This document shows, piece by piece, positions 34,819-43,786 of a stretch of 64,000 nucleotides of DNA. The translations under genes and the position numbers were made by a program. How positions within the stretch are numbered: the first letter of the stretch is position 1; every line of letters begins with the position of its first letter. The notes under the pieces are model-generated. The model had not been told where the DNA came from, made no database searches, and saw only the letters and a list, made by a program, of their open reading frames with translations. Where the stretch lies: assembly GCF_018613535.1 (NCBI RefSeq), contig NZ_JAGGQB010000002.1:124001-188000 (forward strand), given 5' to 3'. Source of the stretch: Bacillus sp. ISL-51. Lineage in GTDB: Bacteria > Bacillota > Bacilli > Bacillales > Bacillaceae.

Positions 34819-37800
34819 TTACTCTACAAACTCAATTTGTTTATTTTCTTTAATTATCTGCTTTAGCTTGCTGGATAAAGCATTGATGTACTTATCAACA
34901 TCATCTTCTGTGGTTAGTGTTTTTACATTGACTAATTTTGTTACTTTTACTGGTTGCTTTTGAATAACTGGAGTCACAGGCGATACTGGAGGGTCAACTA
35001 CTTCAGCATCAGGACGATTTCTTTCCTCCTCTTCTTTTTTACGTCTCCATTCTGCAATCTCCCGCTCAATGTACCCTTCCATTTTTTCCTTGAAGCTCGT
35101 ACTTTGAGAAACTGTTGCATCAACTTTATAAATATCTGTAAAAGTATCTATATTAGCATTAAGTTCTCGGTAGTAACGATTTACTCTTTCTTTAGTTTCA
35201 TTGGAAACACCATATTGTGATGTCAATAATGATAAGTAATCACTATCATCTTTTAATTTTTTATGAGCATTTTCTCGCTTCTCATTTAGGACACTATATA
35301 TTTGTTCATCCATTGCATGAATTAGTTCTGGAATGTCCTTAATCTTTTTGTAAGGTATAGGGTCCTGAAGTATTGACTGCAGCTTATTAATAACTCCTTC
35401 TACCTCTGCACCTATCAAATAGGATTTACTTTCATCATATTTTCGTAAGGCTGCTAATCCATCATCAAAAATCTTTTTCTGATTAGTACCGAAGAAACTT
35501 TTGACATAGACGATATCCTCTTCCCAATCAAGCAAGTCATCTTCTAATTCCGTCAACTTATTGAAATAAGATACATTGTCTAAGCCACTGTGGAACTGCT
35601 CAAAGTATTCTAATCCTTTATCGAGTAAACTCATGCCAGGATACTTTCTACCTTCATAACGGGCTTTATACCCCTTGATTTCGTCTATCTGTTTTTCAAC
35701 TTGTAGTCGAATGTCCTTCAATAGTCCATCTTCATCATCAGCTAAATCTGTTTTATTGAAAACATCTTTACAAATACTTTTAGCTGTTTTAATTAGTTTT
35801 TCGTCAACTTTTACCCTCTTCAACACAATGGCTTTGTCAGCTTCCTGTGTCTTTGTAAAAATCGTTACAAGTGTATTAACATTATCTTCAGGTTCCAAGT
35901 ATTCTGCACTATACCGAATTCGAATACGTTGTTCTTTTAATAATTGTGCAATTATTCCTGCTATATCAAGCGTCTTCCAACCATATGGCTTGTCTCCGAA
36001 ACGGTCGAATAAAATCTTAATTCGTATCTGCTTTTTCAAGTCGTCTTGTAAACTGATAAAATCAGATACTTCCCGCTGAGCCAACTCATTTGGATTTACC
36101 TTCAAAGTTTCTTCAAAAGACAATTGTTCATCATTTGAAGCAAGGATTGAAATTAAGGCCCTCTCATTATCTAAATGTTCCTTTACATAACTGAGTTTTG
36201 TATAGACATTATCGACTAGCATTGTGAAGGCAGCATTCACTTTCTCACGAACAGTAGAGCCTTTTATTTCTGCTTTGTCGCCATTGATAAAGAAGGCACT
36301 GTCCTTAATGGCTTCCTCCAAAAACTCACGAACCCTTCTTCGGCGTTCACGAACTTCTGCTTGTTTATTATTAAAGATATTTTGAATATTTTCAGGAAGT
36401 TGCGTAATATTCGTTTTCTTTCGGAACTCCTCAATACGCAATGCTTCACCGATTTCCTCTATATATGCCTCATTACCACCAAGTTTAATAATCATTTCCC
36501 CGTTACCTGAAGTCATCATCATTAATTCTTGCTCGGACTTATGGTAATGATCTGATAAGGGAGAAAGAATTTGCATTCCTATATTGGATGTCTGATTCCC
36601 ATAATTTTTCTCATCCATTTTTTGATTGTAGGTAAATGAGTATTCACTGCTGTAACGGAAACGCTTTTCATCATATAGGTCTTGGAAGATGTAGTTTGCT
36701 AACTCCCGCTTAACGATGTCTTCATCAATAGTAAGGGATTTGATTTCCCTATTGATGTCTTGTTCGTCATCTGTTAAAAAGATAAAATTATCCCCATTTT
36801 TCTGTACCAACGTTTGGGATATTAGCTTACGTAAAGAAACTTTAATTTTCTCTTTAAACTGTAACTTATCCTCATCAATATGTGTAACCATTAGAGTAGC
36901 AATATTATCGAGATTTGCTGGCAGTTCTTTTACATATTTAATCATGAACAGAACCTTTAATAGATCAATGTTAAAGTCATCATCTTTTAAAGCAGGATTT
37001 TCATATGCACCCTCAATTACTCTTGAAATAGATGGGTTCAGAAATTCTTTTATTGTGTCATAGAAGGCATAGAAAGGAATAAGCGTACCTTCCTCAGCAT
37101 TTTTATAATGAAGTCCAGCCTCTTTAAATGCCGATAACATGGATCGTTCCCCTTCTGATAAATGTTTACCAGAGGAGCCGTGTTTACGCACTTGTTCGAA
37201 TACATTTTGTAATAACTTGAATTGGTACGGGATAAAAGGGTAAACATCTGCAAATTCCTGCTCATTGTCGTAACCACGTAAATCCGCTGTGCTTTCTCGG
37301 AAACTAATTAAATTCTTTAAAATCGCACTTTTTTCAGGATAAAGGACCTTCAATTTGTCATTAGCAAAATCTTTTTTCAATAGGATACGTTTTTTGATAA
37401 CTTCATCCACCGAGATGGATGAAAGAGAAAGTCTTGTATCAAATCGCCCCTGGATACGAGAGAAGTCATCACCTTTGACTTTGATTATGCTATCAATACT
37501 TTCTTGGGAAGTAACCATAATCCAAACCTTACCCTTACAATGGGTTCCAAGATCTTCAGCAACTGTCTGCAAATTCAACATCAAACTACGGTTATCACCG
37601 ATGTATTGTCCTATCTCATCCACTAGAAAGATAAGGTGGAAGTTTTCCCCCTTACTATTGATGTACTCATTTACGTCTTTCGCAAACTTTTCAATACTGA
37701 TTTCGAAATTATTTACACCGTTCTCAAACCAATTTCGAGCAGACTCTTCCGTCATATCGGTTACTTTCGTTAAAGCACCGATGACAAAATCCGCATCAAA

Positions 37801-38403
37801 GTAAAAACTATTACGACGTTCTTCCCACGATTCACCAGCTAATGACTTAAATTCAGCTTTAAATGCCTCATAGACTCCCTGTTTATCCAGATACTTCTCC
37901 ATTTCTGCCACACCGGGTATATCTCCGTAATAACCACGATGCTCATAAAAAACCTTCATAAAGACACGGAGAATTGCGTCTTCTTTTGATTTGTTATCAA
38001 GTGAACCTTTTGAATCTATGTTGAACAGAATGACTTCTGTTCCCACATCAGCCGTTCTTTGCATATTCGCATATACAAGAGGGTCTTGTACTTTTTCTTG
38101 AAAGAAATCAATTGCTTGCTTACCTTTTACCTTCTTATTTTCAAGCAAGTAAGCAAGGATTTTTAGAAAGTGTGATTTACCGGAACCAAAGAATCCAGAA
38201 ATCCATACACCCATCTTATCTGTTGCATCATTAATCCCTTTTTGATAGTTCTCGTAAAACTTAGAAAGGTGTTTTTGCAGCTCACGGGTAACAACATACT
38301 CGTCCAATTCCTGATAAATATTACCTTCATCTTGTTGAGCTACTTTAATGACCCCACGAATATCACGTTCAATGTCTTTTTGAAACATATCTTTAATAAT
38401 CAT
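34819..38403 (-). CDS. brxC: BREX type 1 P-loop ATPase BrxC
   Basis: A 1194-residue protein. Walker A is FFGSGKSHFLK near residues 70-80, preceded by the conserved KMGVWISG. A LIFLVDEIGQYIGDNR segment near 265 is the likely Walker B. The middle and C-terminal parts are helical, ending with a charged coiled coil (EWRRKKEEEERNRPD), a Pro/Val linker and a small C-terminal helix pair. BrxC is related to ORC/Cdc6-type ATPases and is essential for BREX. AGGGGGAA precedes ATG 38403. Confidence 0.95.
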   Translation of the reverse strand: MIIKDMFQKDIERDIRGVIKVAQQDEGNIYQELDEYVVTRELQKHLSKFYENYQKGINDATDKMGVWISGFFGSGKSHFLKILAYLLENKKVKGKQAIDFFQEKVQDPLVYANMQRTADVGTEVILFNIDSKGSLDNKSKEDAILRVFMKVFYEHRGYYGDIPGVAEMEKYLDKQGVYEAFKAEFKSLAGESWEERRNSFYFDADFVIGALTKVTDMTEESARNWFENGVNNFEISIEKFAKDVNEYINSKGENFHLIFLVDEIGQYIGDNRSLMLNLQTVAEDLGTHCKGKVWIMVTSQESIDSIIKVKGDDFSRIQGRFDTRLSLSSISVDEVIKKRILLKKDFANDKLKVLYPEKSAILKNLISFRESTADLRGYDNEQEFADVYPFIPYQFKLLQNVFEQVRKHGSSGKHLSEGERSMLSAFKEAGLHYKNAEEGTLIPFYAFYDTIKEFLNPSISRVIEGAYENPALKDDDFNIDLLKVLFMIKYVKELPANLDNIATLMVTHIDEDKLQFKEKIKVSLRKLISQTLVQKNGDNFIFLTDDEQDINREIKSLTIDEDIVKRELANYIFQDLYDEKRFRYSSEYSFTYNQKMDEKNYGNQTSNIGMQILSPLSDHYHKSEQELMMMTSGNGEMIIKLGGNEAYIEEIGEALRIEEFRKKTNITQLPENIQNIFNNKQAEVRERRRRVREFLEEAIKDSAFFINGDKAEIKGSTVREKVNAAFTMLVDNVYTKLSYVKEHLDNERALISILASNDEQLSFEETLKVNPNELAQREVSDFISLQDDLKKQIRIKILFDRFGDKPYGWKTLDIAGIIAQLLKEQRIRIRYSAEYLEPEDNVNTLVTIFTKTQEADKAIVLKRVKVDEKLIKTAKSICKDVFNKTDLADDEDGLLKDIRLQVEKQIDEIKGYKARYEGRKYPGMSLLDKGLEYFEQFHSGLDNVSYFNKLTELEDDLLDWEEDIVYVKSFFGTNQKKIFDDGLAALRKYDESKSYLIGAEVEGVINKLQSILQDPIPYKKIKDIPELIHAMDEQIYSVLNEKRENAHKKLKDDSDYLSLLTSQYGVSNETKERVNRYYRELNANIDTFTDIYKVDATVSQSTSFKEKMEGYIEREIAEWRRKKEEEERNRPDAEVVDPPVSPVTPVIQKQPVKVTKLVNVKTLTTEDDVDKYINALSSKLKQIIKENKQIEFVE

Positions 38404-38422
38404 CTAAATTCCCCCTAACTCA

Positions 38423-38989
38423 TTAATCGACTAATCGGAATGCTCGGTAATAGTTATCATCCTTAAACTTTCCAAACAATTGTAATGACTGACCATCATA
38501 TTCACCTGGAAAAAACATGATTACAGGTATATTGTCCAAAACTTCTTGCAAATTATTTAGGATATTGTGAGATCGAACAAATGGGTAAACCTTCCCTATT
38601 CCTGTGATAAAAACCACATTATAGTCATCCACTTGTTCCTTAATTTTACTTAGAAACACCTCAGCCTTAGCAAATGTTGTCATCGCTTTAAACAATGCTT
38701 CTCTGCCTTGACGTTCTTCCATTTCAAAAATACGATCAAAAATCCTTTTTTCCTTTGTAATATCAATGAGCATCTTGTACAAATCAAACTCGATTACTCT
38801 TCGATTTGATCCTTCATAGTTCAATTGTCTTTTGATCCGTTTAACGTAGTCTCTGATATAAAGCTCCTGATTCGGTTCGTAGTCAAACACATAAAAACTA
38901 ATTTCGTTGCCCAAACCACGGCCTTCAATAAATTTATCTTCTTTAATTTTATCAATAATTTTATCAGCCCTAGCTTTCAAGTTACTCAT
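38423..38989 (-). CDS. brxB: BREX type 1 protein BrxB (DUF1788)
   Basis: A 188-residue soluble protein. The features NEISFYVFDYEPNQELYIRD, VVFITGIGKVYPFVRSHNIL and PVIMFFPGEYDGQSLQLFG match the DUF1788 family. Its role in BREX is structural and not fully understood. AGGAGGTGA lies upstream of ATG 38989. It is 11 bp from brxA and 19 bp from brxC, in the canonical type 1 order. Confidence 0.94.
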   Translation of the reverse strand: MSNLKARADKIIDKIKEDKFIEGRGLGNEISFYVFDYEPNQELYIRDYVKRIKRQLNYEGSNRRVIEFDLYKMLIDITKEKRIFDRIFEMEERQGREALFKAMTTFAKAEVFLSKIKEQVDDYNVVFITGIGKVYPFVRSHNILNNLQEVLDNIPVIMFFPGEYDGQSLQLFGKFKDDNYYRAFRLVD

Positions 38990-39000
38990 TCTGTCACCTC

Positions 39001-39597
39001 CTACTCACCCATAGCATGTATATAACGAGAATCGCCAATTTGAGCAAGATAATTTTTTATCGGTTCATCAATAATTAGCCTATTTAATTCTTTACTCTTC
39101 CTGTTTCTTAAAATACCGCCTTCATACAATACTTGGATGTAGGCACGTTTTAACTTTTCAACATTAATATTACTCCAACTAGCTACTTTTTCACTTTGCT
39201 CCGCTTTAGAAGAAAAGAAGAGATTAATGTCCTTCTTCTCTAGGAGGTAATCATTATTATGTAGCTTTTCCCCTATTACCTCATCCATGAATTCGAAGAA
39301 CAGTAAATCAGTCTTCATAATGGCATATAGGTTAAGGGTTTTCCCAGTTTCAATAGACCCTTCCAAAAATAAAGCAGCAAGCGTTTCATCAATAACTTCT
39401 GCCCTTTTCATAACGGATGGCAGTGCTCTATTGATTCTTCCTTGGTTATTAAATTGAAACAGATTTTCTTCTTTTACTTTTTTTCTTATTTCATCTTTGG
39501 CTAAGCCCTGTTGTTTCAACTTTACAACCTGTTTTAACTCAAAAAGTAAAAAGGACGCCCCATTTAAACTTGAAGAATATCCTAAATCCATTGTCAT
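39001..39597 (-). CDS. brxA: BREX type 1 protein BrxA (DUF1819)
   Basis: A 198-residue protein. YSSSLNGASFLLFELKQVVK at the N-terminus is the family signature, and the remainder is helical with a winged-helix-like arrangement (ALPSVMKRAEVIDETLAALF). BrxA is a small DNA-binding protein in solved examples. ATG 39597 has AAAGG eight bases upstream; a TTG seven codons earlier with a GGAAG site is an alternative. It is the second cistron after the small gene at 39629. Confidence 0.92.
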   Translation of the reverse strand: MTMDLGYSSSLNGASFLLFELKQVVKLKQQGLAKDEIRKKVKEENLFQFNNQGRINRALPSVMKRAEVIDETLAALFLEGSIETGKTLNLYAIMKTDLLFFEFMDEVIGEKLHNNDYLLEKKDINLFFSSKAEQSEKVASWSNINVEKLKRAYIQVLYEGGILRNRKSKELNRLIIDEPIKNYLAQIGDSRYIHAMGE

Positions 39598-39628
39598 GTA
39601 ATCAAACCTTTCAGACAAGACTTGCTTC

Positions 39629-39865
39629 CTACTTAATATCCAATACTTTTCCTACCACAGCCAAGCGTCTTTTCCCACATTGCTGCTGGACTACTTTTGT
39701 AAACTGATTGTCCTTAATTAATTTTTCTCGATTATTTTCATATAAATTCTTAATTCCATCTATTAGCTCATTTTCTTTTATCTCTTCCCGCCAATAGGAA
39801 TCAACTATCTTGTTTAAATCAACAGCTAAATCTCTCTGCGTACGGTAGAACAACTTCAATTCCAC
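39629..39865 (-). CDS. Small conserved protein heading the BREX operon (TIGR04540-like)
   Basis: A 78-residue basic protein (ELKLFYRTQRDLAVDLNKIV at the start, FTKVVQQQCGKRRLAVVGKV near the end). I believe it belongs to the TIGR04540 family of uncharacterised Firmicute proteins, from memory of the pattern; the function is unknown. The likely start is GTG 39865 with GAGGTG six bases upstream; an in-frame GTG three codons earlier overlaps that site. It lies 31 bp before brxA and directly behind the only strong promoter, so it is cotranscribed with BREX. It could be a regulator, a phage-response factor or an accessory subunit. Confidence 0.8.
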   Translation of the reverse strand: MELKLFYRTQRDLAVDLNKIVDSYWREEIKENELIDGIKNLYENNREKLIKDNQFTKVVQQQCGKRRLAVVGKVLDIK

Positions 39866-39901
39866 AGATTTCACCTCTAAGATAAATCTTACTTAATTCT
39901 T

Positions 39902-39930
39902 ATTTTAGTCTTATTCTATTTGGAACTCAA
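39902..39930 (-). promoter_or_regulatory. Sigma-A promoter of the BREX operon
   Basis: On the minus strand: TTGAGT (39925-39930), a 17-base spacer and TAAAAT (39902-39907), about 35 bases before the first start codon. No other strong promoter precedes brxA, so this one should drive the whole seven-gene unit. Confidence 0.75.
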
Positions 39931-40040
39931 CGAAAAAGTAGGCTTGTTTCACTATTTAAATTTTAACATGTTCCCTTCAACTTATAGGGAAAATATCCTT
40001 TTCATTAGTACTAAACAGTAGATCATTAAAACCTGAATGA

Positions 40041-41291
40041 GCTAAGACAGAAAAGCGTCAACAGTTACAACAATTAATAGCCGATGCAAGAGCTAAGAAA
40101 TTCGATGTGATACTGGCTAAAGAACTTTCATGTTTGGCACGTAATGGTCGCCTATCCTATGAGATTCGTGATATTGCTGAACAAAGCAAGATCCATATCA
40201 TTACCTTAGATAATGCCATAAACACATTAGAAGGTAATGGGCAAATGTTTGGTATTTATGCCTGGATGTATGAACAGGAATCACAAAGTAAAAGTGAGCG
40301 AGTCAGAGCAACCTTAAGGAGCAGTGCACAAAAGGGATTATTCAAAGATCCTCCTTATGGTTACAATTTAGAAGATAGGAAACTTCGGATAAGCTCTGAT
40401 GAAACACCAAACATCGATAGACGTATCTTTAGGGACTATCTTTCAGGTAAGTGCTTTATCACATTGCAAGGGAATTATATGAAGAAGGATTCCCTTCACC
40501 TGGACAAGTAGCTGGAAAGAAAAACGCTAGTGATAAGTGGCATGGCTCTTCCATTAGGAAAATTCTCGAAAATCCACATTATACCGGTGATTTAGTTCAA
40601 GGACGGGCCACGACTAGAAGTTTTACAAATAAAAATCGAGACCAAGTTTATATAGAAAAGCTTATTATTGTCCCCCATACACATGAGGCAATTATATTGA
40701 AAAACGATTTTGAAGCCATTCAGCAATTGATCAAGAGTAGAAAAAACACGTCCTCAGGCAGAAACGCCTCTGTTTACAAATACATCCTACTGTGAAGATT
40801 GTGGACGTAGATGCACTATAAATAGAACAGTAAGAGCTATATATGCGGAAACTACAACAAACATGGTGTAAAGGCATGTGGAATCTTTTAATTAAAGAAG
40901 CTGACTTTAATTTTGCATATTCTTGAAAGCAATCTAATCAACAGAAAAAGAATTCAGAAAAGCAACTTAGAATCTTTGAGAAGGAATTAAATCGGCTCAA
41001 ACAATAGTTTATTGATGAAAAAATATCCAAAGCAGATTATGATGGAGTGTCAGCGATATCTATGACCACACGGACAGTATCAATTCTAAAAGCGAGCAAT
41101 TGAAATCTTCTCTTGAAACCAATAACGATGAACTAGCATTCGATCAAATTAAATAACAGTTAGATACTGTTATTTAATTTCAAGAATTAACTCCAGAAAT
41201 ACTTCACCGCTTTATTGAGACAATTGAAATAAAAGCAGATGAAGTCCGAGAATTTTTTATCGGTTCTCGAACCCATCTGCTTCTTATTTAA
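40041..41291 (+). pseudogene. Decayed large serine recombinase
   Basis: Coding fragments in changing frames align in order with a large serine recombinase. First comes the end of the catalytic domain (QQLIADARAKKFDVILAKEL, then ARNGRLSYEIRDI), then a recombinase domain (IARELYEEGFPSPGQVAGKK, KWHGSSIRKILENPHYTGDL), a zinc-ribbon start (YCEDCGRR), a coiled coil, and the tail LTPEILHRFIETIEIKADE. The first 60 or so residues, including the catalytic serine, are absent, and frameshifts occur near 40440 and 40750 with stops beyond 40850. The final TAA (41289-41291) lies inside the 3' end of rlmCD. B. subtilis has recombinase genes (yefB, yefC) at this locus. Confidence 0.88.
41231..41282 (-). terminator. 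Terminator of rlmCD, inside the recombinase remnant
   Basis: A long interrupted hairpin: outer arms AGCAGATG (41234-41241) and CATCTGCT (41274-41281), inner arms around CCGAGAA/TTCTCGA, followed on the minus strand by TTTTATTTC. It begins two bases after the rlmCD stop and is made from recombinase coding sequence. Confidence 0.8.
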
Positions 41292-42663
41292 TTAATTTTA
41301 TCAACGCCACACACTCCACATGATTCGTATGCGGAAACATATCCACTGGCTGCACTTCGAGCGTCTGATACCCGCCATCCTCAAGCACCCGCAGGTCTCT
41401 CGCAAGCGTGCCAGGGTTACAGGACACGTACACCACCCGCTTCGGTTTCATCTCCACAATCGTCCGCAGGAGCGCTTCGTCGCAGCCTTTTCTTGGCGGA
41501 TCGACGACTAGCGTGTCGGCCGTGATGCCTTCTTCATACCATTTTGGAATGACGGTTTCCGCTTCTCCGACCGCGAATTCCGCGTTTGTGATGCCGTTTA
41601 GTTCGGCATTACGTTTCGCATCCTCAATTGCTTCCGGCACGATTTCAACGCCGTATACTTTCTTCGCCTGCTTCGCCAAGAAGAGAGAAATGGTTCCGAT
41701 GCCGCAGTAGGCGTCGATGACGGTTTCTTCTCCTTGCAGCTCGGCGTATTCGAGCGCTTTGTCGTACAGCACTTTGGTTTGCTCTGGGTTGACCTGATAG
41801 AACGATCTGGCGGAGATGGCGAATTTGACGTCTCCGATGAGGTCGTAGATGTATTCTTCGCCCCAGATGACGTTCGTTTCGTCTCCGAAAATGACGTTTG
41901 TTTTTTTCGGGTTGATGTTTTGCACGATTGATTTGACGTGCGGGAATTTGGCGGTGATGTCTTCGATGATCTTCGCCTTGTGCGGGAAGTCGTTTGTTCT
42001 TGTGATGAAGACGATCATCATTTCGCCCGTGACCACGCCGTATCTGACCATGATGTGGCGGAGCCAGCCTTTGTGGCGTTCTTCACTGTACGCTTTAATG
42101 CCGTATGTCCCGCAGATGTCTTTGACCGCTTGGACGGCTTCGTCGTTTTTGGATTGCTGGATCAGGCAGGCGCTCATGTCGATGATGTCATGGCTTCTTT
42201 GCTGATAGAATCCTGCGACGAGTCCGCCTTCTCTTTCTCCGACCGGGACTTGGGCTTTGTTTCTGTAGTTCCACGGGTCTTCCATGCCGAGGGTCGGGTG
42301 GACGGTGACATTTGAGAGGTCGAGTTTTCCGATTCTCTCGAGTACATCTTTTACTTGTTTTTGTTTAAACAGCAGCTGGCCTTCGTAAGTCATATGCTGA
42401 AGCTGGCAGCCGCCGCATTGCTTGTAGATCGGGCACGGGGCGTCCGTTCTGTGCGGGCTTTCTTCTTTCAGCTCCATGAGGCGTCCGAAAGCGAAGCCTT
42501 TTTTGACGCGTGTCACTTTGATTTGGGCTTTTTCTTCCGGGAGGGCGTTCGGGACGAAGATCGGGAATCCTTCGACTTTGGCGACGCCTGCTCCTTCGTG
42601 TGTCAAGTCTTCGAAGACGACATCATAGTATTCGTTTTTTTCCACTGGCGGTTTGATTTTCAT
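41284..42663 (-). CDS. rlmCD: 23S rRNA (uracil-C5)-methyltransferase RlmCD
   Basis: A 459-residue enzyme. An N-terminal TRAM domain (about 10-65) is followed by the iron-sulfur cysteines [10 protein letters not shown], then a SAM-binding core with [14 protein letters not shown] and [12 protein letters not shown], and the catalytic cysteine in [14 protein letters not shown]. subtilis RlmCD methylates U747 and U1939 of 23S rRNA. ATG 42663 is behind GAGGTG. The 3' end overlaps the recombinase remnant by 8 bp in convergent orientation. Confidence 0.96.
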   Translation of the reverse strand: MKIKPPVEKNEYYDVVFEDLTHEGAGVAKVEGFPIFVPNALPEEKAQIKVTRVKKGFAFGRLMELKEESPHRTDAPCPIYKQCGGCQLQHMTYEGQLLFKQKQVKDVLERIGKLDLSNVTVHPTLGMEDPWNYRNKAQVPVGEREGGLVAGFYQQRSHDIIDMSACLIQQSKNDEAVQAVKDICGTYGIKAYSEERHKGWLRHIMVRYGVVTGEMMIVFITRTNDFPHKAKIIEDITAKFPHVKSIVQNINPKKTNVIFGDETNVIWGEEYIYDLIGDVKFAISARSFYQVNPEQTKVLYDKALEYAELQGEETVIDAYCGIGTISLFLAKQAKKVYGVEIVPEAIEDAKRNAELNGITNAEFAVGEAETVIPKWYEEGITADTLVVDPPRKGCDEALLRTIVEMKPKRVVYVSCNPGTLARDLRVLEDGGYQTLEVQPVDMFPHTNHVECVALIKLIK

Positions 42664-42689
42664 GTTTGTTCACCTCTTCTGTTAAGCAA

Positions 42690-42717
42690 GAAAAACTTGG
42701 CCGTGCAGGGCCAAGTT
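42690..42717 (-). terminator. Terminator of dgkB
   Basis: Arms AACTTGGCC (42694-42702) and GGCCAAGTT (42709-42717), then T-rich sequence on the minus strand, directly after the dgkB stop. It separates dgkB from rlmCD. Confidence 0.88.
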
Positions 42718-42720
42718 TTT

Positions 42721-43632
42721 TTAATCATCCAGCTGTTCCGCTTTTTCCTTCGACATGATGACGTGAATGTGGCGGTACAGATTCACGAATTCGCCCGGCA
42801 GCATGCCGCCGTACTCGCCGTCCAGGTTCAGCTGCATTTTTTCTGATACATTGACTTTCACGCGGTTCGCTTTTGTGTAAATAATGTGCTGATCGTTAAT
42901 ATGATCGCCTCTGAGCGCCATGCTCGCGACTCTGATAAATTCAGCGAGATTGGCTTTCTTCAAAATAATTAAATCAAACATGCCGTCATTCAGACTGGAA
43001 TCAGGGGCAAGCTTCTCAAATCCGCCGACCGAGTTGGTCAGCGTCACTAAAAACAGCATGATTTCGCCTTGGAACAGCTTGCCGTCATATTCAATCTCGA
43101 CCTCTGTCGGACGGAGGGAAGGCAGCATTTCCATTCCTTTTAAATAATAAGCAAGCTGGCCGAGCATTGTTTTCAGTTTGCTTGGCACATCATATGTCAG
43201 CTCCGTTAAGCGGCCCCCGCCGGCAATATTAATAAAATATTGTCCGTTGACCTGGCCGATGTCAATCGGGCGGGCGACGCCGTTAATGACGGTGTCAGCG
43301 GCGTTCAATATGTTCTCTCTCGGGATGCCGAGCGCTCTGGCGAAGTCATTTGTCGTGCCCACCGGGATAATGCCGAGTGTCGGGCGGCTGTCTAAAGGCG
43401 CGAGTCCGTTAACGACTTCATTAATCGTTCCGTCTCCGCCGGCGGCGATAATCAGGTCAAATTCCCGCAATGCGGCTTCTTTTGCGGCATGAGTCGCGTC
43501 TCCGGCGCATGTGGTGGCATGGGTGGAGGTTTCATAACCGGCTTGTTCAAATTTTTGCAGGACCTGGGCAAGATTTTTCTTAAAAAGCTCCCGGCCAGAA
43601 GTTGGATTATATATTATGCGTGCACGTTTCAT
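42721..43632 (-). CDS. dgkB: Diacylglycerol kinase DgkB (YerQ)
   Basis: A 303-residue soluble lipid kinase. The N-terminus ARIIYNPTSGRE and the nucleotide-binding IIAAGGDGTINEVVNGL (about residues 60-76) with GIIPVGTTNDFARALG define the DagK family. It phosphorylates diacylglycerol released during lipoteichoic acid synthesis so that it can re-enter phospholipid synthesis; this links functionally to yfnI elsewhere in the window. ATG 43632 follows AGGATGATGAG. Confidence 0.96.
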   Translation of the reverse strand: MKRARIIYNPTSGRELFKKNLAQVLQKFEQAGYETSTHATTCAGDATHAAKEAALREFDLIIAAGGDGTINEVVNGLAPLDSRPTLGIIPVGTTNDFARALGIPRENILNAADTVINGVARPIDIGQVNGQYFINIAGGGRLTELTYDVPSKLKTMLGQLAYYLKGMEMLPSLRPTEVEIEYDGKLFQGEIMLFLVTLTNSVGGFEKLAPDSSLNDGMFDLIILKKANLAEFIRVASMALRGDHINDQHIIYTKANRVKVNVSEKMQLNLDGEYGGMLPGEFVNLYRHIHVIMSKEKAEQLDD

Positions 43633-43741
43633 TATCTCATCATCCTACTTAAGAGTATCCGATCCATTATTAACACTAACAACCTTTAATTATACTATGA
43701 GTTGAGAAAATCGCAACAATATGTACAGGATTTGGCAAAAG

Positions 43742-43780
43742 AAAAAAAAGGCCCCGGCTCCGTTTAAGGAGCCAAGGCCC
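43742..43780 (-). terminator. Terminator of swrC
   Basis: A GC-rich stem (GGCCCCGGCTCC against GGAGCC-AA-GGCCC) with a GTTTAA loop, then eight or more T on the minus strand, seven bases after the swrC stop. Confidence 0.93.
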
Positions 43781-43786
43781 GCTGTT

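Noticed and set aside
42355..42846. Long plus-strand frames opposite rlmCD, dgkB and other core genes
   Set aside because: They are antisense to recognised conserved genes, show no start signals and have compositions typical of antisense frames.
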